A DNA stretch of 35,378 nt from an uncultured Burkholderiales bacterium (GTDB taxonomy: Bacteria > Pseudomonadota > Gammaproteobacteria > Burkholderiales > Burkholderiaceae_C): contig CAINMN010000329.1 in the NCBI GenBank assembly GCA_903850735.1, forward strand, positions 1-35,378, written 5' to 3'. The notes under the pieces were generated by a model. It worked only from the letters and a program-made list of their open reading frames with translations. It searched no databases and was not told the DNA's origin. The translations under genes were made by a program, and so were the position numbers. Position 1 is the stretch's first letter. Each line of letters opens with the position of its first letter. Below are positions 23,045 to 31,182 of the stretch, one piece after another.

Positions 23045-24681
23045 AGCGTTCTGGCTTGAAAGCTTGAAGCGCTGGCTGAAAGCCAGTGATCCTGGAAAAT
23101 CAGCGGCAGGTCTTTCAAGGCCTCTGCGTTGTCGGCTTGGCGCAAGCTCCCTTGGGCCACGGTCGGGTAAAGCGCAGACAAGGGGCGTGTCTCAGCATGG
23201 CTCACTCTGCGCATGACATGGCGCAGTGACAGCTCCGAGGGCGCATGCAGCCCTGCGGCCTCCAGCAATTCTTTGAGTGACTCCAGCGTGTTGCGATGAA
23301 AGTTGCGCACACGCTGTGCTTTGTCCGGCACCACCAAGGCCACTTGGCGCTTGGCATCCTGGGTGGTAACCCCCGTGGGGCAATGGCCCGTGTGGCAAGT
23401 CTGGGCCTGAATGCACCCCAGGGCGAACATGAAGCCGCGCGCGCTGTTGCACCAATCGGCGCCTAGCGCAATCGCGCGCACCATGTCAAAGGAGCTGACA
23501 ATTTTGCCGCTGGCGCCCAAGCGGATGTGCTGGCGCAAATCCAGCCCCAGCAGGGTGTTGTGCACCAGACGCAAGCCCTCTTGCAAGGGGGTGCCCATGT
23601 TGTCCGAGAACTCCAGCGGGGCCGCGCCCGTGCCACCTTCCGAGCCGTCCACCACGATGAAGTCGGGCAGGATGCCGGTCTCCTGCATGGCTTTGGCAAT
23701 GCCGAACCATTCCCAGGGATGGCCTATGCAAAGCTTGAAACCCACGGGCTTGCCTTGGGAGAGTTCGCGCAGCTTTTGCACAAATTGCAGCAGTTCGACA
23801 GGTGTGGAAAAACTGCTGTGACTGTTGGGTGACACACAGTCTTCGCCCACGGCGACGCCACGCGCTTCGGCGATTTCAGGCGTGACCTTGGGTCCCAACA
23901 GCACCCCTCCATGGCCAGGCTTGGCGCCTTGGCTCAATTTGATTTCGATCATTTTGACTTGCGGGCTGGAGGCGTTCTCCTGGAATTTCTCTGCGCTGAA
24001 ATGGCCGTTGGCGTCGCGGCAGCCAAAGTAGCCTGAGCCGATTTCCCAAATGAGGTCCCCCCCATGCACACGGTGGTAGCGCGAGATGGACCCTTCTCCT
24101 GTGTCGTGGGCAAACCCGCCCATGCTGGCGCCTTGGTTCAACGCCATGATGGCATTGGCGCTGAGCGCGCCAAAGCTCATGGCGGACACGTTGAACAAGC
24201 TGATGTCGTAGGGCTGTTGGCATTGGGCGCCGCCAACGGGCACACGGAAATCATGCCCTTCGATGTGAGAGGGCGAGACGGAGTGGGTCAGCCATTCATA
24301 GCCTATCGTCTTCACGTCCAGTTGCGTCCCAAACGGCCTTTTGTCGGATTGCCCTTTGGCGCGAGCATAGACCAAGGAGCGTTGCGCCCGGGAGAAAGGC
24401 GCGGCCTCTGTTTCGCTTTCCAGAAAATACTGCCGCAACTCTGGCCGGATGGTTTCCAGCATGAAGCGAAGATGGCCAATGATGGGGTAGTTGCGCAAAA
24501 TGGCATGGTGGGTCTGCTGCAGGTCGTGGATGCCAACGACCGCCAAAAACCCAAACAGGAGGGCCCACAAACCACCATTTCCAGAAACGACAAAGATCGC
24601 CAAAGAGACGCACAGTCCGGCCAGGGCCACAAAGAATGCGGTAAAGCGCACGGGATAGAAATGGTTCAAACGTTCCAGCAT
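23038..24681 (-). CDS. Glutamate-synthase-like FMN-binding flavoprotein, membrane-anchored (547 aa)
   Basis: This is a stand-alone copy of the FMN/synthase domain of glutamate synthase. Diagnostic segments are HDTGEGSISRYHRVHGGDLIWEIGSGYFG, IEIKLSQGAKPGHGGVLLGPKVT, DFIVVDGSEGGTGAAP and GADWCNSARGFMFALGC. These are followed by cysteines (C-x5-C-x4-C region: GCIQAQTCHTGHCPTGV) that bind a 3Fe-4S cluster in GltB. The N-terminal 60 residues hold one or two hydrophobic helices (FTAFFVALAGLCVSLAIFVV and LWALLFGFLAVVGI), absent from classical GltB, so it is probably fixed to the inner membrane. The amidotransferase and GXGXG domains are missing, so ordinary glutamate synthase activity is unlikely without partners. 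A GGAG lies before the ATG. The physiological substrate is unknown. Confidence 0.88.
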   Translation of the reverse strand: MLERLNHFYPVRFTAFFVALAGLCVSLAIFVVSGNGGLWALLFGFLAVVGIHDLQQTHHAILRNYPIIGHLRFMLETIRPELRQYFLESETEAAPFSRAQRSLVYARAKGQSDKRPFGTQLDVKTIGYEWLTHSVSPSHIEGHDFRVPVGGAQCQQPYDISLFNVSAMSFGALSANAIMALNQGASMGGFAHDTGEGSISRYHRVHGGDLIWEIGSGYFGCRDANGHFSAEKFQENASSPQVKMIEIKLSQGAKPGHGGVLLGPKVTPEIAEARGVAVGEDCVSPNSHSSFSTPVELLQFVQKLRELSQGKPVGFKLCIGHPWEWFGIAKAMQETGILPDFIVVDGSEGGTGAAPLEFSDNMGTPLQEGLRLVHNTLLGLDLRQHIRLGASGKIVSSFDMVRAIALGADWCNSARGFMFALGCIQAQTCHTGHCPTGVTTQDAKRQVALVVPDKAQRVRNFHRNTLESLKELLEAAGLHAPSELSLRHVMRRVSHAETRPLSALYPTVAQGSLRQADNAEALKDLPLIFQDHWLSASASSFQARTLH

Positions 24682-24705
24682 GGGGGCTCCATTGGGCTGA
24701 GAGAA

Positions 24706-24725
24706 GTTGATTTAACAAAATCAAC
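24706..24725. promoter_or_regulatory. Perfect inverted repeat in the divergent promoter region
   Basis: GTTGATTT-AACA-AAATCAAC is a perfect eight-base inverted repeat. It lies between the divergent glutamate-synthase-like gene and the universal stress protein gene, in an AT-rich spot where a regulator could control both. It is not an FNR box, since the TTGAT and ATCAA halves are eight rather than four bases apart. Confidence 0.4.
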
Positions 24726-24864
24726 AAGATAGGTGCGAAGCTTAGAAAGGGTGGTCGCGCCTGACCATGAGGGTAAACCTTTGGTGGGTCTCCCTAATCG
24801 TGAAAACCCCATCGCATCATCAATGGTTTTGCGCGATGCTTTGCAGCCGAGACAGGAGGCATCC

Positions 24865-25299
24865 ATGTACAAAAAGATTTTGCTGGCTTACAACGGCTCG
24901 TTGAGCGGTCAAAAGGCTTTGCTGGATTCTGGCGGCCTGGCAGCCTGGGGGCAGGCTTCGCTGCATCTGGTGGCCGTCATGCCCTTGAACCTGAACACCG
25001 TGGTGGCGGAGGGCATTGTGTATTCCATGCAGGAAGAAAAAAGCCAACGCCAAGCCTTTCAGAAAATTCTGGATGAAGGCCTGGCCATCTTGGCCCAGCA
25101 TGGTTACCAGGCCACCGGCGAGCTGCTGTCAGGAGACGCGATTCACGAAATTTGCGCCTGTGCCAAGCGCATCTCAGCCGATCTCATTGTGGTGGGCCAC
25201 AAGCACAAGAAAGGCTGGGTGGAGCGTTGGTGGTCGGGCTCGATCTCCACCTCGCTGATCGAAGAGTCGCCCTGCAGCGTCTTGGTCTCGATCGTGTGA
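24865..25299 (+). CDS. Universal stress protein, UspA family (144 aa)
   Basis: The track extends this frame to 24733, but CAGGAGGC immediately before the ATG at 24865 and the family-typical opening MYKKILLAYNGSLSGQKAL set the start there. The protein is a single Usp domain with the conserved nucleotide-binding end ADLIVVGHKHKKGWVERWWSGSISTSLIEESPCSVLVSI. It corresponds to the G-x2-G-x9-G(S/T) pattern in a modified form, because the usual GSRG-type glycine loop is partly replaced by HKHKKG. It probably acts in survival under stress or oxygen limitation as a cytoplasmic dimer. It converges on the Bug receptor gene with a one-base gap. Confidence 0.9.
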   Translation: MYKKILLAYNGSLSGQKALLDSGGLAAWGQASLHLVAVMPLNLNTVVAEGIVYSMQEEKSQRQAFQKILDEGLAILAQHGYQATGELLSGDAIHEICACAKRISADLIVVGHKHKKGWVERWWSGSISTSLIEESPCSVLVSIV

Positions 25300-25300
25300 T

Positions 25301-26278
25301 TTACTCGGCCTTTGCGCCCGAGTCTTTCACCACTTTGGACCACTTCGCAATTTCAGCGGCTTGGTACTTGGTCAGCTCTTCCGGGGTCGACAGCACGGCG
25401 TCCAAGCCCAGGGTTTTCAGGCGCTCTTGCACCTCGGGCAAACGGTAAACCCGCTGGACTTCGGCATTCAGGCGGTCAATGACGGGCTTGGGTGTGCCTG
25501 CGGGGGCAAACATCGCAAACCAAGTGGTGGCTTCAAAGCCAGGAATGGTCTCGGCCACCGTCGGCACGTCCGGCGCGGCTGCCGAGCGCTTGGCCGTGGT
25601 TTGCGCCAGTGCGCGGATCTTGCCTTCGCGGGCCATGGGCAAGGCCGAGGGCATGTTGTCGAACATCAGCTGAATGCTGCCGCCAATCAGGTCGGGAATG
25701 GCGTACTGACGGCCTTTGTAGGGCACATGGGTCATGGAGGTGCCGGTCATGGACTTGAACAACTCACCCGACACATGGACCGAGGTGCCCACGCCGGGTG
25801 AGCCAAAGGACAGTTTATTGGGATTGGCCTTCATGTAGGCCACCAGCTCGGTCACGTTTTTGACCGGCAGGTCATTGTTCACCACCAGCAAGTTGGGGGC
25901 GGAGGCGATCAATGCGATGGGGGTGAAATTTTTCACCATGTCGTAGGGCATCTTTTCGTACAAAGAGCCATTGATGGCATGCGTGCCCACCGTGCCCATG
26001 ACGAAGGTGTAGCCGTCGCCAGGGGCTTTGGCGACGATGTCGGCACCGATGTTGCCGCCTGCGCCGGGTTTGTTGTCCACCACCACCGGCTGGCCCATTT
26101 GCGCCTTTTCGCTGAACAGGCGCGCCAGAATGTCAGGCGCACCGCCTGAGGGGAAGGTCACCACCAGGCGCATGGGCTTGTTGGGATAGCTGGCTTGTGC
26201 CCAGGCGTTGCCTGAGCCCAAAGCCAGCAGCGCCAGGGAGGCGGGCACGATGTGCTTTAGAAAAAACGAACGTTGCAT
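25301..26278 (-). CDS. Bug/TctC-family periplasmic solute-binding protein (325 aa)
   Basis: This is a tripartite tricarboxylate transporter-type receptor, a family greatly expanded in Burkholderiales. A signal peptide (MQRSFFLKHIVPASLALLALGSGNAWAQA) leads into YPNKPMRLVVTFPSGGAPDILAR, the family's ligand-pocket opening, with further motifs VVDNKPGAGGNIGADIVAKAPGDGYTF and HVPYKGRQYAIPDLIGG. The ORF track begins at a TTG six bases earlier, but AGGAG has correct spacing only to the ATG at 26278. No TctA/TctB transporter genes are adjacent, so it is an orphan receptor. It follows hslR by 12 bases on the same strand. The ligand (often a carboxylate) cannot be inferred. Confidence 0.94.
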   Translation of the reverse strand: MQRSFFLKHIVPASLALLALGSGNAWAQASYPNKPMRLVVTFPSGGAPDILARLFSEKAQMGQPVVVDNKPGAGGNIGADIVAKAPGDGYTFVMGTVGTHAINGSLYEKMPYDMVKNFTPIALIASAPNLLVVNNDLPVKNVTELVAYMKANPNKLSFGSPGVGTSVHVSGELFKSMTGTSMTHVPYKGRQYAIPDLIGGSIQLMFDNMPSALPMAREGKIRALAQTTAKRSAAAPDVPTVAETIPGFEATTWFAMFAPAGTPKPVIDRLNAEVQRVYRLPEVQERLKTLGLDAVLSTPEELTKYQAAEIAKWSKVVKDSGAKAE

Positions 26279-26290
26279 GGTCAATCTCCT

Positions 26291-26704
26291 TTATTTTGAA
26301 ATGGATGCGCTCCAGCGCTCGTCCCAACCATGGCGTGCCTGGTCGAGATCGCGCCGCTGGCGCTTGGTGGGCCGGCCTTGCTCAATGCTCAAGGCCGGCT
26401 CGCGGGACAGACGCCTTTGCTCGCGGGTTTGCTCGCTCAACAAAAGGCTTTCAGGCGTTTCGGCATAGAGTTGTTGAGCCACCGGGGCCGGGCCCCGTTG
26501 TTGGCTCAAGCCCTGGACTTGGACAGTACGCACCAAGGCAGTTTGGCGAATGGCGACAGTGTCGCCGATCTTGATTTCCCGTGCCGGCTTGGCCTCTTGG
26601 CCATTGACCTGAACACGGCCTTTCAGGATTTCGTCGGTGGCCAGCGAGCGGGTCTTGAAAAACCTTGCCGCCCACAGCCACTTGTCAATGCGCATTTTGT
26701 CCAT
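26291..26704 (-). CDS. hslR: S4-domain RNA-binding protein, Hsp15 type (137 aa)
   Basis: Hsp15 binds stalled 50S subunits carrying nascent peptidyl-tRNA and recycles them. The N-terminal S4 domain is clear: MRIDKWLWAARFFKTRSLATDEILKGRVQVNGQEAKPAREIKIGDTVAI. The C-terminal basic tail (RRLSREPALSIEQGRPTKRQRRDLDQARHGW) matches the Hsp15 family. The start may be the track's Met or the Met three residues later, which opens the conserved block; ribosome sites do not decide. It is divergent from fdhD with only 31 bases between. Confidence 0.9.
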   Translation of the reverse strand: MDKMRIDKWLWAARFFKTRSLATDEILKGRVQVNGQEAKPAREIKIGDTVAIRQTALVRTVQVQGLSQQRGPAPVAQQLYAETPESLLLSEQTREQRRLSREPALSIEQGRPTKRQRRDLDQARHGWDERWSASISK

Positions 26705-26735
26705 GGTTTTTGATTGTGCGGGAGAATGCTATCCC

Positions 26736-27611
26736 ATGTCTTCTTCCCCACTTTTGCCCTACCTGACCCAAGCGCAAGCGCCGCTGACCCGGCCCATCCG
26801 TGCCTTGAATGAATTTGGCGACCTGCAAGACCTGGACATTCCTGCCGAGCGGGCCTTGACAGTTTATGTGGACAAACAAGAGCTGGTGACCCTCATGACC
26901 TTGGGGGCCCACCCTGAATGGCTGGTGCTGGGGTATTTGCGCAACCAGCGCCTGGTGGCCAGCGTTGACGAAGTGGAATCCATCACCGTCGATTGGGACG
27001 CTGGGGAGGAGGGTGCGGGTGTCGCTGCCGTCAAAACCCGCCAGGGCCTGCAGGACTTGGCCAGCAAGACGCAACACCGCGTGGTCACCACGGGTTGTGG
27101 GCAAGGCAGTGTGTTTGGCGACTTGATGTCGGAGGTGGAAACCCTCACCTTGCCGACAGCCCGTTTGACCCAAGCGCGCCTGTATGCGGTGCTGAACACC
27201 ATGCGCATTCAAGAAACCACTTACAAATCGGCTGGCTCGGTGCACGGTTGCGCTTTGTTTCAAGGGGAAGACTTGCGTTTGTTTGTGGAGGATGTGGGCC
27301 GTCACAATGCCATTGACACGCTGGCGGGCTGGCATTGGTTGCAAGACAACACCGCGCTGAACCCTGCCGAGGCCTTGTTCTACACCACCGGCCGCCTGAC
27401 CAGCGAGATGGTGATGAAGTCTGTGCAAATGCAGGTGCCGGTCGTGGTGTCGCGTAGCGGCATCACGCAAATGGGCTATGAAATCGCCGAACGCCTGGGG
27501 CTGTGCACCGTGGGCCGCGCGACCCACAAGCATTTCTTTTGTTACACCGCCCAAGACCGCTTGGTGGTGCAGCCCGAGTTGGCCCAAGGTGGCGTCAAGG
27601 TGGTGACCTGA
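26736..27611 (+). CDS. fdhD: Formate dehydrogenase accessory sulfurtransferase FdhD (291 aa)
   Basis: FdhD carries sulfur from a cysteine desulfurase to the molybdenum cofactor of formate dehydrogenase. I start it at 26736, behind GGGAG, since the longer ORF runs through hslR. Family blocks are visible: LTVYVDKQELVTLMTLGAHPEWLVLGYLRNQRL, TGGC-like TTGCGQGSVFGD, TYKSAGSVHGCALFQ, VEDVGRHNAIDTLAG and FYTTGRLTSEMVMKSVQM. In E. coli the sulfur-transfer loop has two cysteines in a C-x2-C arrangement. Here only the first (TTGCGQGS) remains, while a further cysteine appears in SVHGCALF. No formate dehydrogenase gene is in the window. It is followed immediately (no gap) by the permease gene. Confidence 0.94.
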   Translation: MSSSPLLPYLTQAQAPLTRPIRALNEFGDLQDLDIPAERALTVYVDKQELVTLMTLGAHPEWLVLGYLRNQRLVASVDEVESITVDWDAGEEGAGVAAVKTRQGLQDLASKTQHRVVTTGCGQGSVFGDLMSEVETLTLPTARLTQARLYAVLNTMRIQETTYKSAGSVHGCALFQGEDLRLFVEDVGRHNAIDTLAGWHWLQDNTALNPAEALFYTTGRLTSEMVMKSVQMQVPVVVSRSGITQMGYEIAERLGLCTVGRATHKHFFCYTAQDRLVVQPELAQGGVKVVT

Positions 27612-30119
27612 ATGGCTGTTCTGCAAGCCGCATGGCGTTCCCTTTGGCGAGACGCACGCGCCGGCGAGCTGCGCTTGCTCTTGGTGGCGGTGTGCCTGGG
27701 TGTGGCCGCTTTAAGCTCCGTGGCCTTTCTGGCCAACCGACTGAATGCAGGTTTGCAACGCGATGCGGCTCAGTTGTTGGGCGGTGACGCCGTGGTGGTC
27801 AGCGATCAGCCAGCGCCTGACGCTTTTGTGCAGCAGGCGCGAGACGCTGGCTTGCAGGTGGTGAGCACCCTGAACTTCCCCACCATGGCACGCGCCACGC
27901 AAGACAAGGGCGGGCAGAGTCGCCTGGTGGCCCTGAAAGCGGTCAATCCAGGCTACCCGCTGCGTGGGCGTTTGCAGGTGCTGCAAAACGAGCAAGCGGT
28001 GGACACCCGAGACATTCCTGCGCAAGGCGAAGTCTGGGTGGAGGCCCCCTTGCTGGAGGCTTTGGCCTTGCAGGTTGGAGACGAGCTTTTGTTGGGCGAC
28101 GGCAGGTTGCGCGTGTCCCGGGTGCTGTGGGCCGAGCCTGATCGCGGCGCCGGGTTCATGAACTTCGCGCCGCGGGTCATGCTGAACGAGCAAGACTTGG
28201 CTTCGACCCGCCTGGTGCAGCCGGCCAGTCGCATCACCTGGCGTCTGGCGGTGGTGGGGCCTGCGGCAGCGGTCAAGGCCTATACCCAGTGGGCAGAAGC
28301 ACAAAGCAAGTTGCCTGAAGTCAGAGGCGTTCGCATCGAAACTTTGGAAGCAGGCCGTCCCGAAATGCGGCAAACGCTCGATCGCGCCGGCAAGTTTCTG
28401 CGCTTGGTGGCCCTGTTGGCGGCCCTGCTCAGTGCGGTGGCGGTGGCTTTGGCGGCCCGTGCATTTGCCAACCGCCACCTGGACGATTGCGCCATGTTGC
28501 GTGTGCTGGGACAAAGCCAGCGCAACATTGCTTGGACCTACACCCTGGAGTTTTTGGCGGTGGGCATTGTGGCCAGCCTGAGCGGTTTGTGCCTGGGTTT
28601 TGGCTTGCATCTGGTGTTCGTGCAACTCTTGGCGGGCTTGGTGGAAACGGCTTTGCCCTTGCCGGGTTGGGCGCCCTGGGGGCAAGGCCTGGGCATCGGC
28701 TTGACCTTGATGGTGGCGTTTGGTTTGCCGCCGGTTCTGCAATTGGCCAGTGTGCCCGCTTTGCGCGTGATTCGCCGCGATGTGGGCCGCATGCAGGTCG
28801 CTTCGCTCAGTGTGCTGGGGCTGGGCCTGATGGGCTTTGCCGCTTTGTTGGTCAGCGTCAGCCAGGACTGGTGGCTGGGCCTGATGGTGGTGGGTGGTTT
28901 TGCTGCCGCCTTGTTGCTGTTCGCTGGCATGGGCTGGCTGGCCGTGATGGCCTTGCGCAAAGCCTTGAATGAAGAAACTGCGCCGATTTGGCTGGCCATG
29001 GCCACACGCCAGTTGGCGGCGCGACCTGGCTTTGCCATGGTGCAAGTCAGTGCCTTGTCGGTGGGCTTGCTGGCCTTGATGCTGCTGGTCTTGCTGCGCA
29101 CCGACTTGGTCAGCAGCTGGCGCCAAGCCACACCTGCCAATGCGCCGGACCGCTTTGTGATCAATGTGCAGCCTGAACAGTCGGAGGATTTTCAAAAAAC
29201 ATTGCGCGACGCGGGCATTGCGCAATTTGACTGGTACCCCATGATTCGGGGCCGCCTGGTGGCCATCAATGGCGAAACCATCACGCCCGAACGTTTTCAG
29301 GACGAACGCGCGCAACGTTTGGTGGACCGCGAGTTCAATTTGTCGCACAGTGCCCAGCCCCCTTCGCACAATGCGGTGGTGGCGGGTCAATGGACGGCCG
29401 AAGAAGCACAAGGTCTGAGCATCGAAGAAGGCATTGCCAAGACCTTGCGTTTGCGGCTGGGCGATGTGTTGCGCTTTGACATGGCCGGCATCACCCATGA
29501 GGCCCGCATCACCTCGGTGCGGCGGGTCGACTGGACGTCCATGCGCGCCAACTTTTTCGTGATGTACCCGGTCAGTCGCATGCCCGAGGTGCCCATGACC
29601 TACATCGCGGCTTACCGTGCCCCCAAGGTCAAAGGCTTCGACAACGACTTGCTGCAACGCTTTCCCAACGTGACCAATGTGGACATGGCCAGCTCTCTCA
29701 ACCAAGTGCAGCGCGTGTTGGGGCAGGTCATTCAGGCCGTGGAATTCTTGTTTCTGTTCACCTTGGCTGCGGGTTTGGTGGTGCTGTTTGCGGCGGTGAC
29801 GGCCACCCGCGAAGAACGCGCCCGCGACTACGCCATTCTTCGTGCCTTGGGCGCCACGCAGCAGTTGCTGGCGCGCGTGCAGCGCGCAGAGCTGATGGGC
29901 GTGGGGGCCTTGGCGGGTGGCTTGGCCGCCAGCGTGGCCTTGGGTTTGGGCTGGGGCTTGGCACGCTTCGTCTTTGAATTCCGCTGGACGGGCTCGCTTT
30001 GGGCGCCGGTGCTGGGCATGCTGGCAGGCGCTTTGCTGGCCTGGGCGGCAGGCTGGTGGGGCTTGCGCGATGTGCTGCGCCGGCCCGTGGTACAAACCTT
30101 GCGCGAAGCCACACATTGA
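27612..30119 (+). CDS. FtsX-type ABC transporter permease, YbbP-like (835 aa)
   Basis: This is a large inner-membrane permease with the layout TM1, periplasmic domain, three helices, a second helix set, periplasmic domain and three final helices. It has two FtsX domains, at about residues 260-385 (LVALLAALLSAVAVALAARAFANRHLDDCAMLRVLGQSQ) and 715-830 (AAVTATREERARDYAILRALGATQQ). The RVLGQ and RALGA sequences are the typical coupling-loop motifs of this class. Relatives such as E. coli YbbP pair with an ATPase (YbbA) and a TesA-type lipase. No ATPase lies next to it here, so it either uses one encoded elsewhere or is regulated separately. It starts directly at the fdhD stop. Confidence 0.88.
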   Translation: MAVLQAAWRSLWRDARAGELRLLLVAVCLGVAALSSVAFLANRLNAGLQRDAAQLLGGDAVVVSDQPAPDAFVQQARDAGLQVVSTLNFPTMARATQDKGGQSRLVALKAVNPGYPLRGRLQVLQNEQAVDTRDIPAQGEVWVEAPLLEALALQVGDELLLGDGRLRVSRVLWAEPDRGAGFMNFAPRVMLNEQDLASTRLVQPASRITWRLAVVGPAAAVKAYTQWAEAQSKLPEVRGVRIETLEAGRPEMRQTLDRAGKFLRLVALLAALLSAVAVALAARAFANRHLDDCAMLRVLGQSQRNIAWTYTLEFLAVGIVASLSGLCLGFGLHLVFVQLLAGLVETALPLPGWAPWGQGLGIGLTLMVAFGLPPVLQLASVPALRVIRRDVGRMQVASLSVLGLGLMGFAALLVSVSQDWWLGLMVVGGFAAALLLFAGMGWLAVMALRKALNEETAPIWLAMATRQLAARPGFAMVQVSALSVGLLALMLLVLLRTDLVSSWRQATPANAPDRFVINVQPEQSEDFQKTLRDAGIAQFDWYPMIRGRLVAINGETITPERFQDERAQRLVDREFNLSHSAQPPSHNAVVAGQWTAEEAQGLSIEEGIAKTLRLRLGDVLRFDMAGITHEARITSVRRVDWTSMRANFFVMYPVSRMPEVPMTYIAAYRAPKVKGFDNDLLQRFPNVTNVDMASSLNQVQRVLGQVIQAVEFLFLFTLAAGLVVLFAAVTATREERARDYAILRALGATQQLLARVQRAELMGVGALAGGLAASVALGLGWGLARFVFEFRWTGSLWAPVLGMLAGALLAWAAGWWGLRDVLRRPVVQTLREATH

Positions 30120-30125
30120 GCCACC

Positions 30126-30539
30126 ATGGACACTGAAGACCCCAAGCCTCACGCCACCCCATTTGACTGGATCGGCGGCGAAGAGCGTGTGCTGGCGCTG
30201 ACCGAGCGCTTTTACGACTTGATGGACCTGGAGGCCGAGTATGCCGAGCTGCGTTCAGTGCACGGCCCCCACCTGGGCAATGCGCGGCAGAGGCTGTGTT
30301 GGTTTTTGTGCGGTTGGCTGGGCGGCCCCCAGCACTATGTCGAACGTTTTGGACATCCGCGCCTGCGCATGCGGCACATGCCGTTTCCCATTGGCATCAA
30401 GGAGCGCGACCAATGGCTGGCGTGCATGAACCAGGCCATGCTGGAAACCGGCGTCGACGAAAGCTTGCGCACGCGCTTGTTGGAAAGCTTTTTCCAGACG
30501 GCCGACTGGATGCGCAATGTCGGGGGTGGGCCAGGCTAA
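30126..30539 (+). CDS. Group II truncated haemoglobin (137 aa)
   Basis: This is a haem protein of the 2/2 globin fold. The FDWIGGEERVLALTERFYDLM opening and PHLGNARQRLCWFLCGWLGGPQHYVERFGHPRLRMRHMPFPI are typical of the GlbO-type group. His84 in RMRHMPFPIG is the proximal haem ligand, and the W in RDQWLACM matches the distal TrpG8. Group II globins bind oxygen and detoxify NO or peroxide. It begins six bases after the permease and converges on the Smr gene with a four-base gap. Cys58 and Cys62 are additional features whose role I do not know. Confidence 0.93.
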   Translation: MDTEDPKPHATPFDWIGGEERVLALTERFYDLMDLEAEYAELRSVHGPHLGNARQRLCWFLCGWLGGPQHYVERFGHPRLRMRHMPFPIGIKERDQWLACMNQAMLETGVDESLRTRLLESFFQTADWMRNVGGGPG

Positions 30540-30543
30540 GGCT

Positions 30544-31182
30544 TCAGGCCTGACCCTTGAGCAGCACCACCAGCGCGCCGGCGCCGCCCTCTGCTGGTTT
30601 GGCCTGTACAAAAGCCATGACCTCGTTTTTTTGCACCAGCCATTTTTGGGTTTTGGATTTCAGCACGGGCGTCTTGCCCGGTGAGCCCAAGCCCTTGCCG
30701 TGCACCACCCGCACGCAGCGCCAACCCATGCGCATGGCGTCGCGGATGAATTGACCCAGGGCGTCGCGGGCCTCGTCGCTGCGCAGGCCGTGCAGGTCCA
30801 CCTGGCCCTGAATGGTCCAGTCGCCGCGCCGCAGCTTGCGGGTGACATCGTGGCCAATGCCGGGACGGCGAAAGCTCATTTGGTCGTCCACATCGAGCAG
30901 GGTGGAGACGTCAAACTCGTCGCTGAGGCTTTCGCGCAGCGCGGCCTGGTCGTCCAGCGCTTGCTGAAACGCCGTGGGGCTGGGGCGCGTGACCTGCAGC
31001 TCAACCCGCGGCGCATGGTTGAGCGGCTGCACCGCACCGATGGCCCTTTCAAAAAGCTTTTGCTCGGCCAGGCGGACTTTTGCGGCGGCCGCAGCGCGTT
31101 GTCGCTCGGCTTCTTCGCGCGCTTGCTTTTCCGCCAGGGCTTGGCGCATGGCCGCCAGTTCTTGCAAGGATTTGGCTTTCAA
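30544..31182 (-). CDS. Smr-domain protein (212 aa), TTG start
   Basis: The C-terminal 90 residues form an Smr domain, with the family hallmarks DLHG (QGQVDLHGLRSDEARDAL) and HGKG (VRVVHGKGLGSPGKTP), as in the MutS2 tail; such domains have nuclease activity or bind nucleic acid. The N-terminal 60 residues are a charged coiled coil (ALAEKQAREEAERQRAAAAAKVRLAEQK) followed by a linker. The start is TTG at 31182. An AGAAAGG lies six bases upstream, and it overlaps the radC stop in a TTGA arrangement, so the two are translated together. The next ATG, 12 codons in, has no comparable ribosome site. Confidence 0.85.
   Translation of the reverse strand: MKAKSLQELAAMRQALAEKQAREEAERQRAAAAAKVRLAEQKLFERAIGAVQPLNHAPRVELQVTRPSPTAFQQALDDQAALRESLSDEFDVSTLLDVDDQMSFRRPGIGHDVTRKLRRGDWTIQGQVDLHGLRSDEARDALGQFIRDAMRMGWRCVRVVHGKGLGSPGKTPVLKSKTQKWLVQKNEVMAFVQAKPAEGGAGALVVLLKGQA

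Noticed and set aside
24706-24725. FNR box
   Set aside because: The halves TTGAT and ATCAA are separated by eight bases, while FNR needs four.
27711-30152. An 813-codon open frame antisense to the FtsX-type permease
   Set aside because: Its product is His/Gln/Ala/Arg-rich with no domain pattern, as usual for the opposite strand of a GC-rich membrane protein gene. The sense frame has clear FtsX motifs.
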